Assembly: GCA_905214605.1 (NCBI GenBank)
Contig: CAJMMY010000032.1
Span: forward strand, 1-8,719
DNA from: an uncultured bacterium
Lineage (GTDB): Bacteria; Bacillota_A; Clostridia; Oscillospirales; Oscillospiraceae
Reading direction: 5' to 3'
DNA length: 8,719 bases
The notes under the pieces are model-generated. The model had not been told where the DNA came from and searched no databases. It saw only the letters and a list, made by a program, of their open reading frames with translations. Shown here piece after piece: positions 1 to 6,999 of this stretch. Made by a program: the position numbers and the translations under genes. Every line of letters starts with the position of its first letter. Position 1 is the first letter of the stretch.

Positions 1-711
1 GGCTTCGTCTGCTTTCACAGTCAGCTCCACCCGGGGAGCGGCATGGAATTGCTGCTCCAGTTCTTCCGGTGTACCCTCAGCAATCAGCTTTCCCTGATTG
101 ATAATCAGCACCCGGTCGCAGACGGCTTGCACCTCGGAGAGAATATGACTGGAGAGAATGACGGTATGATTGCCTTTTAAAGCGGCAATCATTTCCCGGA
201 TTTCCATCATCTGTTTCGGGTCCAGACCCACCGAGGGCTCGTCCAGAATGACCACCTCCGGGTCACCCAGCAGAGCCTGCGCAATGCCGATGCGCTGCCG
301 GTAGCCCTTGGACAGCTGCTTAATCAGCCGGGACTGCACATCGGCAATGTCTGTGCGGGTCATGACCGATTCCAATGCGGAGCTCCGCTGCTTTGAGGGA
401 ATCTTTTTGGCCTCGGCTACGAACAGCAGATATTCCCGCACGGTCATTTCCGGATAGAGCGGGGGAATTTCCGGAAGATAGCCTAATTTGGCTTTTGCGG
501 CCTTGGCATTTTGGTAAATGTCCAATCCGTCAATGGTGACGGTGCCCTCCGTGGGCGCCAGACAACCGGTGATCATATTCAGTGTGGTGCTTTTTCCGGC
601 ACCGTTGGGACCCAGTAAGCCGTAAATTTTTCCGGTTTCAAGAGAAAAATTCAGGTCCGACACAGCCCTGCGGCTGCCGTATTGTTTGGTCAGACGGTTG
701 ACGGTAATCAT
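1..711 (-). CDS. ABC transporter ATP-binding protein, GldA/CcmA-like (3' end cut off by window edge)
   Basis: This is the ATPase subunit of an ABC transporter, probably an ABC-2-type exporter, and would work on the inner face of the membrane with a permease outside the window. My translation gives 237 uninterrupted residues to the window edge. Visible motifs are Walker A GPNGAGKST (34-42), a YLPE segment at the Q-loop (78-81, Glu in place of Gln, as is common in GldA-like ATPases), signature LSKGYRQR (133-140), Walker B VVILDEP (153-159), D-loop GLD (162-164) and switch His189 (SSHILSE). The family is usually about 240-310 residues, so little is missing. The start at 711 is preferred because AGGAGG lies 8 bases upstream; an in-frame ATG at 717 is too close to that site. 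The substrate cannot be read from the sequence. Confidence 0.93.
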   Translation of the reverse strand, partial: MITVNRLTKQYGSRRAVSDLNFSLETGKIYGLLGPNGAGKSTTLNMITGCLAPTEGTVTIDGLDIYQNAKAAKAKLGYLPEIPPLYPEMTVREYLLFVAEAKKIPSKQRSSALESVMTRTDIADVQSRLIKQLSKGYRQRIGIAQALLGDPEVVILDEPSVGLDPKQMMEIREMIAALKGNHTVILSSHILSEVQAVCDRVLIINQGKLIAEGTPEELEQQFHAAPRVELTVKADEA

Positions 712-760
712 GCACATCGCCTCCTATTCGATACATTCAAAAAAACGAACAAATGGTACC

Positions 761-807
761 TAATAACTGTGAACGGGGTATTGGATAAAAGTGAATAAAT
801 TGTGAAC
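761..807 (-). repeat. Direct repeat upstream of the ABC ATPase gene
   Basis: Two near-identical blocks lie between the ABC gene and the terminator of the glycogen unit. On the plus strand they read AATAACTGTGAAC (762-774) and AATAAATTGTGAAC (794-807). The shared TGTGAAC cores begin 33 bases apart, about three helical turns. The AT-rich setting and position suggest the promoter/operator region of the ABC gene, but I could not identify a good -35/-10 pair. A regulatory role is inference only. Confidence 0.3.
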
Positions 808-811
808 AAAC

Positions 812-850
812 AGAAAAAATAAATCCGACACGAAAAAACGTGCCGGATTT
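812..850 (-). terminator. Rho-independent terminator of the glg/GH13 unit
   Basis: Read on the minus strand, AAATCCGGCACG, a TTTTTT loop and CGTGTCGGATTT form a 12-bp stem (821-850) with one G-U pair, followed by a T-rich run (813-819). The mismatch is a G-U wobble only in the minus-strand transcript and the T tract lies only on that side, so the terminator acts on the leftward genes. It starts 27 bases past the GH13 stop codon and separates that unit from the ABC gene. Confidence 0.85.
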
Positions 851-876
851 TGATGTAAATTCAGAAAATATTCAGT

Positions 877-2853
877 TCAAACCGAAAATATTTGAAAAAA
901 TACTGAAGACTGGGCCGGGAGCGTGACTGTGGCGGTACCATTGTCAATCCGGGCGGTTCCGCTGCCCAAACAGCCGGAGATCTCCGGAACGGAGAGCATA
1001 GACAGCCGTCCGTTTTCCTCGAAAGTCAGACCGTGCCCAGGTGCGGAGAGGTCAGCGTTTACGGTACGGGCATCTCCACTTCGGTTGACGGCAATGAGCA
1101 TCAGACCGGGGCTTGCGGCGTCTCCGAATCGGTCCCGGTCCGAAGTGTTGACGCGGAGCATCAGCAGGACATCGGGGTCCGGGGCATACACGGAAAAGCT
1201 GCCTTGCTGCAGGGGAGAAGAGCTGTTGCGCAGGGCGGAAAGCTGACGATACCAATCCGTAAGGGGATAGGCACCTTGGCTAAAGGGTGCCCGGTTAAAC
1301 GGGTCGGTAAAGCCGTTCATGCCGGTTTCGTCACCATAATAAATGCAGGGCGTTCCGGGAATGGCGAAAGCGATGGCGGCGGCCAACTGCTGCAGCCGTG
1401 CACCTTTTTGGTCCTCTTCATCGGAAACGGTCCGCGCCACTTGGTCCGCGCGCTGCGCGGGCATTTCTTCCGGGGCGATGGCCAACAAGGTGCGGATTCG
1501 TGCCACGTCATGGGAAGAAAGCAGATTCATCAGACCGTAATACATGGGCGGGGGATAATGGAGCCGCTGCGCCAGAAGAAAATCCGCCAGAGCCTGAGCG
1601 GAATCCTCTCTCCGGAGAAATCGCAGCACCGCCGCCCGGAAAGGATAGTTCATCACGGTATCCAGTGCATTGCCCAGTGCATAGGTGCGCTTGGCGCCGT
1701 AGCTTTCCTTTTCAATGGCGTCTTCCCACACCTCGCCCAGAACCACCGCCTCCGGGTCGGTTTCTTTTGCGGCTTGACGAATGAGCGTCAGTACGCTGTC
1801 CGGCAGTTCATCGGCGACGTCCAGCCGCCAGCCGGCGGCGCCGTTTTTCAGCCAGCTGCGGACCACGCTGTCCGGCCCGGAAATCACGAATTCCTGCCAA
1901 TCGGCGGCCAATTCATTGACCTCCGGCAGACTATCAAAGCCCCACCAACAGCGGTATTGATCCGGGTAGTCGGAAAAATCGTACCACGGGTAATAGGGGG
2001 AGCGGGTGCTTTGGCAGGCACCCATGCTGTCATAATGCCCGTAACGATTGAAATAGGTGCTGTCAGCACCGGTATGGGAGTATACACCGTCCAGAAGAAT
2101 CCGAATCCCCAGCTTTTTTGCGGATTGACACAGCGCCCGGAAATCCTCCATGGTGCCCAGAATGGGGTCCGGACGGAGATAGTCGGCGGTGTCATAACGA
2201 TGGTTGGAGCAGGCCTCCACAATGGGATTGAGATACAAAATCCCCACGCCCAATTGCTGCAGATAGGGCAGCTGCTGGGTAATGCCCTTCAGGGTACCGC
2301 CGTAAAAATCATTGGGCATATAGTCCGTTTCTCCCGGAGCGGGCTGCCATTTTACCGGCGCGTCCCATTCCGAAACATACACGGTCTGCCCAAGATTCTC
2401 ATGATAGGCGATGCCCTTCCGGGCGGTATCCCCGGAATCCCGGGCAAACCGGTCGGGGAAAATCTGATACATCACACCGTGACGAAACCATGCCGGGGTG
2501 GTGAAGGTTCGGTCATAGACGGTCAATCGGAATCCGGCGCCCGGGGTAAAACTGACCCGCCCCACTTGCTTTCCGAAGGTTTCGCACAGCAGGCAGGTCA
2601 CATTTCCCGCCAAGCGGAGACGGAAATAATAGCGCAGCGCCACCGGTGTTTCCGGCAGGGGGACCCGGCAGAAAAAATTGCGGTTCAGTTCCTGCACGCG
2701 ATGAAAACCGTCTCCCTCCAGAATCAGGGTTGCCTGCTGCACCAGACCGGACCCGTCCCACAGCCGCAGGGCAACGGCAGATTCCGTGGGCAGAGCGCCG
2801 ATGGGAAACCGGTAGCTTTCTTCGGCGCTGTTGTGGCAGATGAGCCGGCTCAA
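877..2853 (-). CDS. Glycoside hydrolase family 13 enzyme (neopullulanase/maltodextrin hydrolase type)
   Basis: This retaining alpha-glucan hydrolase probably acts on maltodextrins or glycogen-derived oligosaccharides in the cytoplasm, as no signal peptide is visible. Numbered from the TTG at 2853 (658 residues), it has an N-terminal beta-sandwich (about 5-115), a family entry motif MYQIFPDRF (128-136), region I DGVYSH (255-260), region II GWRLDVADE with nucleophile Asp345, region III GEVWE with acid/base Glu374, region IV SSHD with Asp449, and a C-terminal beta domain. All three catalytic acids are present. The start is uncertain. TTG at 2853 overlaps the upstream stop as TTGA but lacks a Shine-Dalgarno site. 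ATG at 3012 has GGAG five bases upstream, but its first residues look non-coding. Good coding sequence in this frame begins near 2912, so the N-terminus may really come from the upstream frame through a frameshift. Exact specificity cannot be assigned. Confidence 0.9.
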   Translation of the reverse strand: MSRLICHNSAEESYRFPIGALPTESAVALRLWDGSGLVQQATLILEGDGFHRVQELNRNFFCRVPLPETPVALRYYFRLRLAGNVTCLLCETFGKQVGRVSFTPGAGFRLTVYDRTFTTPAWFRHGVMYQIFPDRFARDSGDTARKGIAYHENLGQTVYVSEWDAPVKWQPAPGETDYMPNDFYGGTLKGITQQLPYLQQLGVGILYLNPIVEACSNHRYDTADYLRPDPILGTMEDFRALCQSAKKLGIRILLDGVYSHTGADSTYFNRYGHYDSMGACQSTRSPYYPWYDFSDYPDQYRCWWGFDSLPEVNELAADWQEFVISGPDSVVRSWLKNGAAGWRLDVADELPDSVLTLIRQAAKETDPEAVVLGEVWEDAIEKESYGAKRTYALGNALDTVMNYPFRAAVLRFLRREDSAQALADFLLAQRLHYPPPMYYGLMNLLSSHDVARIRTLLAIAPEEMPAQRADQVARTVSDEEDQKGARLQQLAAAIAFAIPGTPCIYYGDETGMNGFTDPFNRAPFSQGAYPLTDWYRQLSALRNSSSPLQQGSFSVYAPDPDVLLMLRVNTSDRDRFGDAASPGLMLIAVNRSGDARTVNADLSAPGHGLTFEENGRLSMLSVPEISGCLGSGTARIDNGTATVTLPAQSSVFFQIFSV

Positions 2854-3383
2854 CTGGGATTCAAAACAGCGGACAATGGCGGGGTCCGTGGTATCGGCTG
2901 GCTTGAGAATTTCAGCTGCGCGGTGCGGGGCTGCACGGCGGCAATTTCCGCAATGGTGAAGCTCCAAGGCTGTTCCGCCGGGGAAAATCGGCAGGCACCG
3001 ATAACACTCCATGCCCGCTCCCAATCAAAATCATGCTCGTCCAGCAGTATGCGCAGCAATTCCGCCGCAGCCAAAGGGGAAAAGGAACAATCCAGAAATT
3101 CCGGCAGCCGGTCCATATCCAATCCCGCGGCGCGGCGCCGGGTATCGGCAATGTGCAGGGCAACGGAAAGGGAAACATAGGCCCGGGATATGCTGCCCGG
3201 GGTGTTATTGACCTCTGCTGCCAAGGGCGGATTTTCCGGGCAAAGCGCCCTCCAACCGGAAATTTCATCCGGCCGGAGGGTGAGCATGGTTTGTCCGGTA
3301 TAAGTAATTTGGAGCTTTCCGGCGGTCCATGTGCCTGACATCTGTCCGCCCAGAGCGATTTGGAATCGTTCCGTCAGCTGCAT
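2850..3383 (-). CDS. Unfamiliar 177-residue frame with phosphorylase-like segment; probably the 5' part of a split gene with the GH13 enzyme
   Basis: I do not recognise a full family. The frame fills the glgA-GH13 gap exactly: its ATG overlaps the glgA end by 10 bases, with GGAG 8 bases upstream, and its TGA overlaps a TTG in the GH13 frame. Residues 86-127, containing GLDMDRLPE, AAAELLRILLDE and FDWERAW, resemble the glycogen phosphorylase stretch with LP...LNDTHP..A..ELMRILMDE..LDW.EAW. The substrate-binding NDTHP motif is replaced by DCSFS, and no pyridoxal-phosphate site or rest of the enzyme is present, so phosphorylase activity is not expected. The last 18 or so codons after residue 158 include TCA, ATA and CCA and look non-coding, while the GH13 frame looks coding there. 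This suggests a lost base near 2910-2915. The similarity is from memory, not a search. Confidence 0.6.
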   Translation of the reverse strand: MQLTERFQIALGGQMSGTWTAGKLQITYTGQTMLTLRPDEISGWRALCPENPPLAAEVNNTPGSISRAYVSLSVALHIADTRRRAAGLDMDRLPEFLDCSFSPLAAAELLRILLDEHDFDWERAWSVIGACRFSPAEQPWSFTIAEIAAVQPRTAQLKFSSQPIPRTPPLSAVLNPS

Positions 3384-4852
3384 GCAATCAACTCCATGTA
3401 CAAATCTGCGTATGCCTCTGCAGACAGGGTAAAGGACAGGTCCTGACTCATAGCATTGTGAATCACCTGATTCATTTTTTCCGGGCTCCGATAGGTGTCC
3501 ATGGCTTGTTCTACTGCCCAGAGCAGACCGTTTTGATCGAAATCTTCGAAGACGAAACCGGTTCCGGTTTCCCCATCAAAATGGGTTACGGTGTCTTTCA
3601 GACCGCCAGTGGCGCGGACAATGGGAACGCTGCCGTACCGCATGGCAATCATCTGAGACAGTCCGCAGGGCTCAAACAGAGAGGGCATGAGATAGAAATC
3701 CGAGCCGGCATAAATCTGGTTGGCCAGCGTATTGTTATATCCGATGTAGGACACCACTTTACCCTTGTGATTGTATTCGGCTTGCCGCATGAACTGCTCG
3801 TATTCCCAATCTCCGGAGCCCAGCAGCACAAAGGCGCCGCCCATCGCCAGAATTTCTTCCAAGCCCTGCATCACAAGGTCCATGCCCTTTTGGGGCGTCA
3901 TGCGGGTGACCATGGCGAAAATCGGGGTATCCGCCGTGATTTCCAGACCCAAATCCCGGCACAGCGCAGCTTTGCATTTTGCCTTGCCGCTGCGTTTGCC
4001 TACGGAGTACCGGCATTCCAGAGCGCTGTCGGTCCAAGGATTATAGACCTTGTAATCCAGACCGTTGATGATGCCGGAGAGCTTTTCGGACTGTGCGTCC
4101 AGAACGCCGTCCAATCCGCAGCCGAATTCCGGGGTACGGATTTCCTTTGCATAGGTGGGGCTGACGGTGTTGACCCGGTCGGCAAAAAGAATACCGGCTT
4201 TCATTTGGTTGGCGGCACCGTAATATTCCAGACCGTCAATGGTCATATAGGCGGGGTCGATGTCCAACAGACTGCGGAGCAGACCGAAGTCCGTGGTGCC
4301 CTGAAAGGCCATATTGTGAATGGTCAGCAGGGTTTTCAGCTTGCTCTGGGGCTTGCCGGCATACTGACTTTGGAGCAGGAGGGGGAGAATGGCGCACTGC
4401 CAATCGTTGCAGTGGAGAATTTCCGGATGAAAGTCCAGCTGAGGAATGGCGTCCAGTACGGCGCGGCAGAAGAAGGCATACTGCTCGATTTCCGCATCGC
4501 CGCCCCGATAAATCCGGTCGCCGAAATAGTATTCGCTGTCAACCAGATAATAGGTTGTCTGGTCCAGAACCAATTTTTCAATGCCGGCATATTGCTGCCG
4601 CCAGCCCAGATTTACAGTGAAATCCGTCAGGTGCTCTGTCTGCCCCAGATACTGTTCCTTGGTGCAGGCGTGATAGGGCACAATGACCCGAGCGTCAAAG
4701 CCCAGTTTCCCCAAAACCTTCGGCAAGGTGCCCGCCACATCGGCCAGACCGCCGGTTTTGGAAAGGGGCGCGCACTCCGAGGCGGCAATCAGAATGGCGG
4801 GCGGTGCGGTGCGGTCCATCGTTTTCAGCAGAGTTGTGTATTTCCGGTTCAT
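3374..4852 (-). CDS. glgA: Glycogen synthase (ADP-glucose, GT5)
   Basis: It transfers glucose from ADP-glucose to the non-reducing end of alpha-1,4-glucan in the cytoplasm. The 492-residue product matches the usual bacterial length of about 480. Motifs in order are KTGGLADV (32-39, nucleotide-sugar/acceptor site), HCNDWQ (147-152), TIHNMAFQG (177-185), MKAG (217-220), INGLD (262-266), TRMTPQKG (316-323), SLFEPCGL (391-398, with the catalytic-loop Glu394) and GGLKDTV (416-422). No key motif is missing. Its ATG overlaps the glgB stop as ATGA, and AAGGAG lies 11 bases upstream inside glgB, so translation is probably coupled. The first 16 residues extend beyond the usual start of the Rossmann fold; an internal ATG (Met12) is a less likely start. 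Confidence 0.97.
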   Translation of the reverse strand: MNRKYTTLLKTMDRTAPPAILIAASECAPLSKTGGLADVAGTLPKVLGKLGFDARVIVPYHACTKEQYLGQTEHLTDFTVNLGWRQQYAGIEKLVLDQTTYYLVDSEYYFGDRIYRGGDAEIEQYAFFCRAVLDAIPQLDFHPEILHCNDWQCAILPLLLQSQYAGKPQSKLKTLLTIHNMAFQGTTDFGLLRSLLDIDPAYMTIDGLEYYGAANQMKAGILFADRVNTVSPTYAKEIRTPEFGCGLDGVLDAQSEKLSGIINGLDYKVYNPWTDSALECRYSVGKRSGKAKCKAALCRDLGLEITADTPIFAMVTRMTPQKGMDLVMQGLEEILAMGGAFVLLGSGDWEYEQFMRQAEYNHKGKVVSYIGYNNTLANQIYAGSDFYLMPSLFEPCGLSQMIAMRYGSVPIVRATGGLKDTVTHFDGETGTGFVFEDFDQNGLLWAVEQAMDTYRSPEKMNQVIHNAMSQDLSFTLSAEAYADLYMELIACS

Positions 4853-6762
4853 GTTTCTGAAATCTCCTTTGTATCATAAGAGTAGTAGACGCAGGACATG
4901 GGTGGCAGAGAGACCCGGGCGGACCAGGGCTGTCCGCAGAACGGCTCCGGTCGGGCGGGGCAGCGGCTGCCGATTTGCACACCGATGCCGCCGAAACGGC
5001 TGTCGTCGCTGTTCAGGATGGGAGTCAATTCTCCGGGACCGGGCAGACCGATTTGGAAAAAGTCCTGCCGCACCGGGGTAAAGTTGCAGGTGACAACCAG
5101 CTTGCTGCCGTCCTTTGCCGTACGCAGGAATGCCAATGCGGAGCTGTCTGCGTCCACATCGTTCAGCCACGTAAAGCCGGACCAGCTGCGCTCGATTTCA
5201 TACAGCGCCGGGGTGGCGGTGTACAGCTGATTCAGACAGCGCACATAAGCCTGCAAACCGCTGTGCATGGAATATTCCAGCAGGTTCCATTGCAGCTGAG
5301 ATTTGAAATTCCATTCATCGAACTGTCCGATGTCAATGCCCATGAACAGCAGCTTTTCCCCCGGGTGGGCGAACATAAAGCCCAACAGCGTCCGAAGGGA
5401 ATGGAACTTCTGATAGTAGTCGCCGGACATTTTGTTCGGCATAGACCCTTTTCCGTAAACCACTTCATCGTGGGAGTAGGGGAGAATGTATTTTTCGGAA
5501 AACGCATAGCTCATGGACTGCTTGATTTGACCGTGGTGATATTTCCGATAAACCGGGTCCAATGCCATGTAATCCAGAGTATCGTGCATGAATCCCATGT
5601 TCCATTTGAAATCAAAGCCCAATCCGCCCAAAGCCACCGGCTCGGTGAGCTTGGGGTAGGCGGTGGATTCTTCCGCAATCACCAGCGTGTCCGGGAACAA
5701 TCGGTGCAGCTCCTCATTCAGCCGCTGCAGGAAAAACACCGCGTCATAGTTGATGTTTCCACCGTCCCGATTGGGAATCCATTGACCGGGCTGCCGACCG
5801 AAATCCAGATACAGCATAGAAGACACGGCGTCCACCCGGATTCCGTCAATGTGGAATCGGTCCAGAAACCATGCGGCGGAGGAAATAAGAAAGCTCCGCA
5901 CAGCGCCGTTGGTGTAATCGAAAATATAGGTGCCCCAATCCGGGTGCTCGGCCATCATGGGGTGCTGATTTTCATACAGCGCAGCACCGTCGAATCGGCC
6001 CAGACCGTGCAGGTCTTTCGGAAAATGAGCGGGCACCCAATCCATCAGCACACCGATGCCGGCCTGATGCAGGGTATTGACCAAATCGGCAAAATCCTCC
6101 GGGGTGCCGTATCGGCTGGGGGGGGCAAAATATCCTGTAACCTGATATCCCCAAGAGGGATCATAGGGAAATTCCGTAACGGGCATCAGCTCCACGTGGG
6201 TATAGCCCATATCGGTGCAGTATTCCGCCAGCAAATGCCCCAATTGCCGGAAGTTGGGTAAAGAGCCGTCCCACGGTAATTTCCAGGAGCCCAAATGCAC
6301 TTCGTAAATGGACATAGGGCTTTCAAAGGGGTTGCGCTGCTTGCGTTGGGTCATATATTCCCGGTCATTCCAAGGCAGCGCCTCCCGGAGCCAGACCTTA
6401 GAACCGGTGCGGGGGCCGGTTTCGCAATGAATGGCATAGGGGTCGGCTTTTTCCACCGCCCCGCCGTCCGGTCCGATGATGCGGTATTTGTAAACATTTC
6501 CGCCGTAAGCCTCCGGAACCAATACGGTCCAAATACCGCTGCCCACAGACGTCATAGGGTGTGCGGACGGGTTCCAACCGTTGAAATCGCCGACAACGGA
6601 AACCGCCCGGGCGTGGGGCGCCCAAAGCGTAAACTGCCAGCCGCCCAGGGATTGGCGGTAATGACAGCCGAAGAGATTGTAAGCGTCGGAGCAATTTCCG
6701 GCGAAAAACGCGTCCAGTTGATGCTGCGGAATTGTCTGTTCCGCAAGGTGTTTCGGGGTCAC
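4849..6762 (-). CDS. glgB: 1,4-alpha-glucan branching enzyme (GH13)
   Basis: It cleaves alpha-1,4 chains and re-attaches them through alpha-1,6 bonds, making glycogen branches. Numbered from GTG 6762 (637 residues), it has a CBM48-type N-terminal module (about 33-123, with VVGDFNGW), region I DWVPAH (241-246), region II GIRVDAVSS with nucleophile Asp311, region III IAEEST with Glu364, region IV YSHDEV with Asp432, and a C-terminal beta domain. It lacks the extra N-terminal domain of the long E. coli-type enzyme. The start is chosen because GGAGG (6770-6774) is 7 bases from GTG 6762, whereas ATG 6768 is only one base from it. The frame stays open upstream to 6888, but that part covers the promoter. 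It is first in the unit and overlaps glgA by 4 bases. Confidence 0.96.
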   Translation of the reverse strand: MTPKHLAEQTIPQHQLDAFFAGNCSDAYNLFGCHYRQSLGGWQFTLWAPHARAVSVVGDFNGWNPSAHPMTSVGSGIWTVLVPEAYGGNVYKYRIIGPDGGAVEKADPYAIHCETGPRTGSKVWLREALPWNDREYMTQRKQRNPFESPMSIYEVHLGSWKLPWDGSLPNFRQLGHLLAEYCTDMGYTHVELMPVTEFPYDPSWGYQVTGYFAPPSRYGTPEDFADLVNTLHQAGIGVLMDWVPAHFPKDLHGLGRFDGAALYENQHPMMAEHPDWGTYIFDYTNGAVRSFLISSAAWFLDRFHIDGIRVDAVSSMLYLDFGRQPGQWIPNRDGGNINYDAVFFLQRLNEELHRLFPDTLVIAEESTAYPKLTEPVALGGLGFDFKWNMGFMHDTLDYMALDPVYRKYHHGQIKQSMSYAFSEKYILPYSHDEVVYGKGSMPNKMSGDYYQKFHSLRTLLGFMFAHPGEKLLFMGIDIGQFDEWNFKSQLQWNLLEYSMHSGLQAYVRCLNQLYTATPALYEIERSWSGFTWLNDVDADSSALAFLRTAKDGSKLVVTCNFTPVRQDFFQIGLPGPGELTPILNSDDSRFGGIGVQIGSRCPARPEPFCGQPWSARVSLPPMSCVYYSYDTKEISET

Positions 6763-6809
6763 GAACATTCCTCCATTCTGCCGAAGCGTTCCTGATTCTT
6801 CATACATTG

Positions 6810-6838
6810 AGTATAGCACAGGAATTGGCCTGTTTCCA
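6810..6838 (-). promoter_or_regulatory. Promoter of the glgB-glgA-GH13 unit
   Basis: On the minus strand TGGAAA (6838-6833) and TATACT (6815-6810) are separated by 17 bases, and TGC just before TATACT makes an extended -10. Transcription would begin near 6803, about 40 bases before the glgB start. This also rules out the upstream in-frame ATG at 6804 as a start. It is a sigma-A-type match read by eye. Confidence 0.7.
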
Positions 6839-6903
6839 CAGTTTTTTGTCGGATTCACGGGAAGAACCGCTGCGGAAAATCCGGGCAAAAACCGGAAAAG
6901 TCA

Positions 6904-6933
6904 TTGCAAGAGGAAAGCGGTTTGTGGTACAAT
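6904..6933 (+). promoter_or_regulatory. Promoter of lysA
   Basis: TTGCAA (6904-6909) and TACAAT (6928-6933) are 18 bases apart, and TGG before TACAAT gives an extended -10. Transcription would begin near 6940, leaving a leader of about 60 bases. It diverges from the glg promoter, with about 65 bases between the two -35 elements. The leader is far too short for a lysine riboswitch, and none is seen. Confidence 0.75.
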
Positions 6934-6941
6934 AATCTACA

Positions 6942-6963
6942 ATATTCTTTGCATGAAGAATAT
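6942..6963 (+). promoter_or_regulatory. Perfect inverted repeat at the start of the lysA leader
   Basis: ATATTCTT (6942-6949) and AAGAATAT (6956-6963) are perfect 8-base arms around TGCATG. The repeat begins within a few bases of the predicted transcription start. It could be a 5' stabilising hairpin in the mRNA or a DNA operator for a repressor of lysA. It is not a terminator, because no T run follows. Confidence 0.5.
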
Positions 6964-6999
6964 CAGCCGGATTTTGAAAGAAAAAGGAGAATCATTCTG

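Noticed and set aside
1033..3180. 715-codon open frame on the plus strand
   Set aside because: It lies opposite the GH13 gene, has no domain motifs and reads as low-quality His/Gly/Arg-rich sequence; it is a shadow of that gene.
3329..4879. 516-codon plus-strand frame
   Set aside because: Antisense to glgA, whose motifs are complete; the plus frame has none.
4975..6261. 428-codon plus-strand frame
   Set aside because: Antisense to glgB with intact catalytic regions; no recognisable motif on the plus strand.
6763..6888. N-terminal extension of glgB (42 extra residues)
   Set aside because: It covers the predicted promoter and transcription start, and GGAGG fits the GTG at 6762.
6880..6896. 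TCCGG/CCGGA inverted repeat between the divergent promoters
   Set aside because: Five-base arms in CCGG-rich DNA are expected by chance; no further support.
6904..6999. N-terminal extension of lysA (32 extra residues)
   Set aside because: It contains the -35 and -10 elements and the leader dyad; the ATG at 7000 has a ribosome site.
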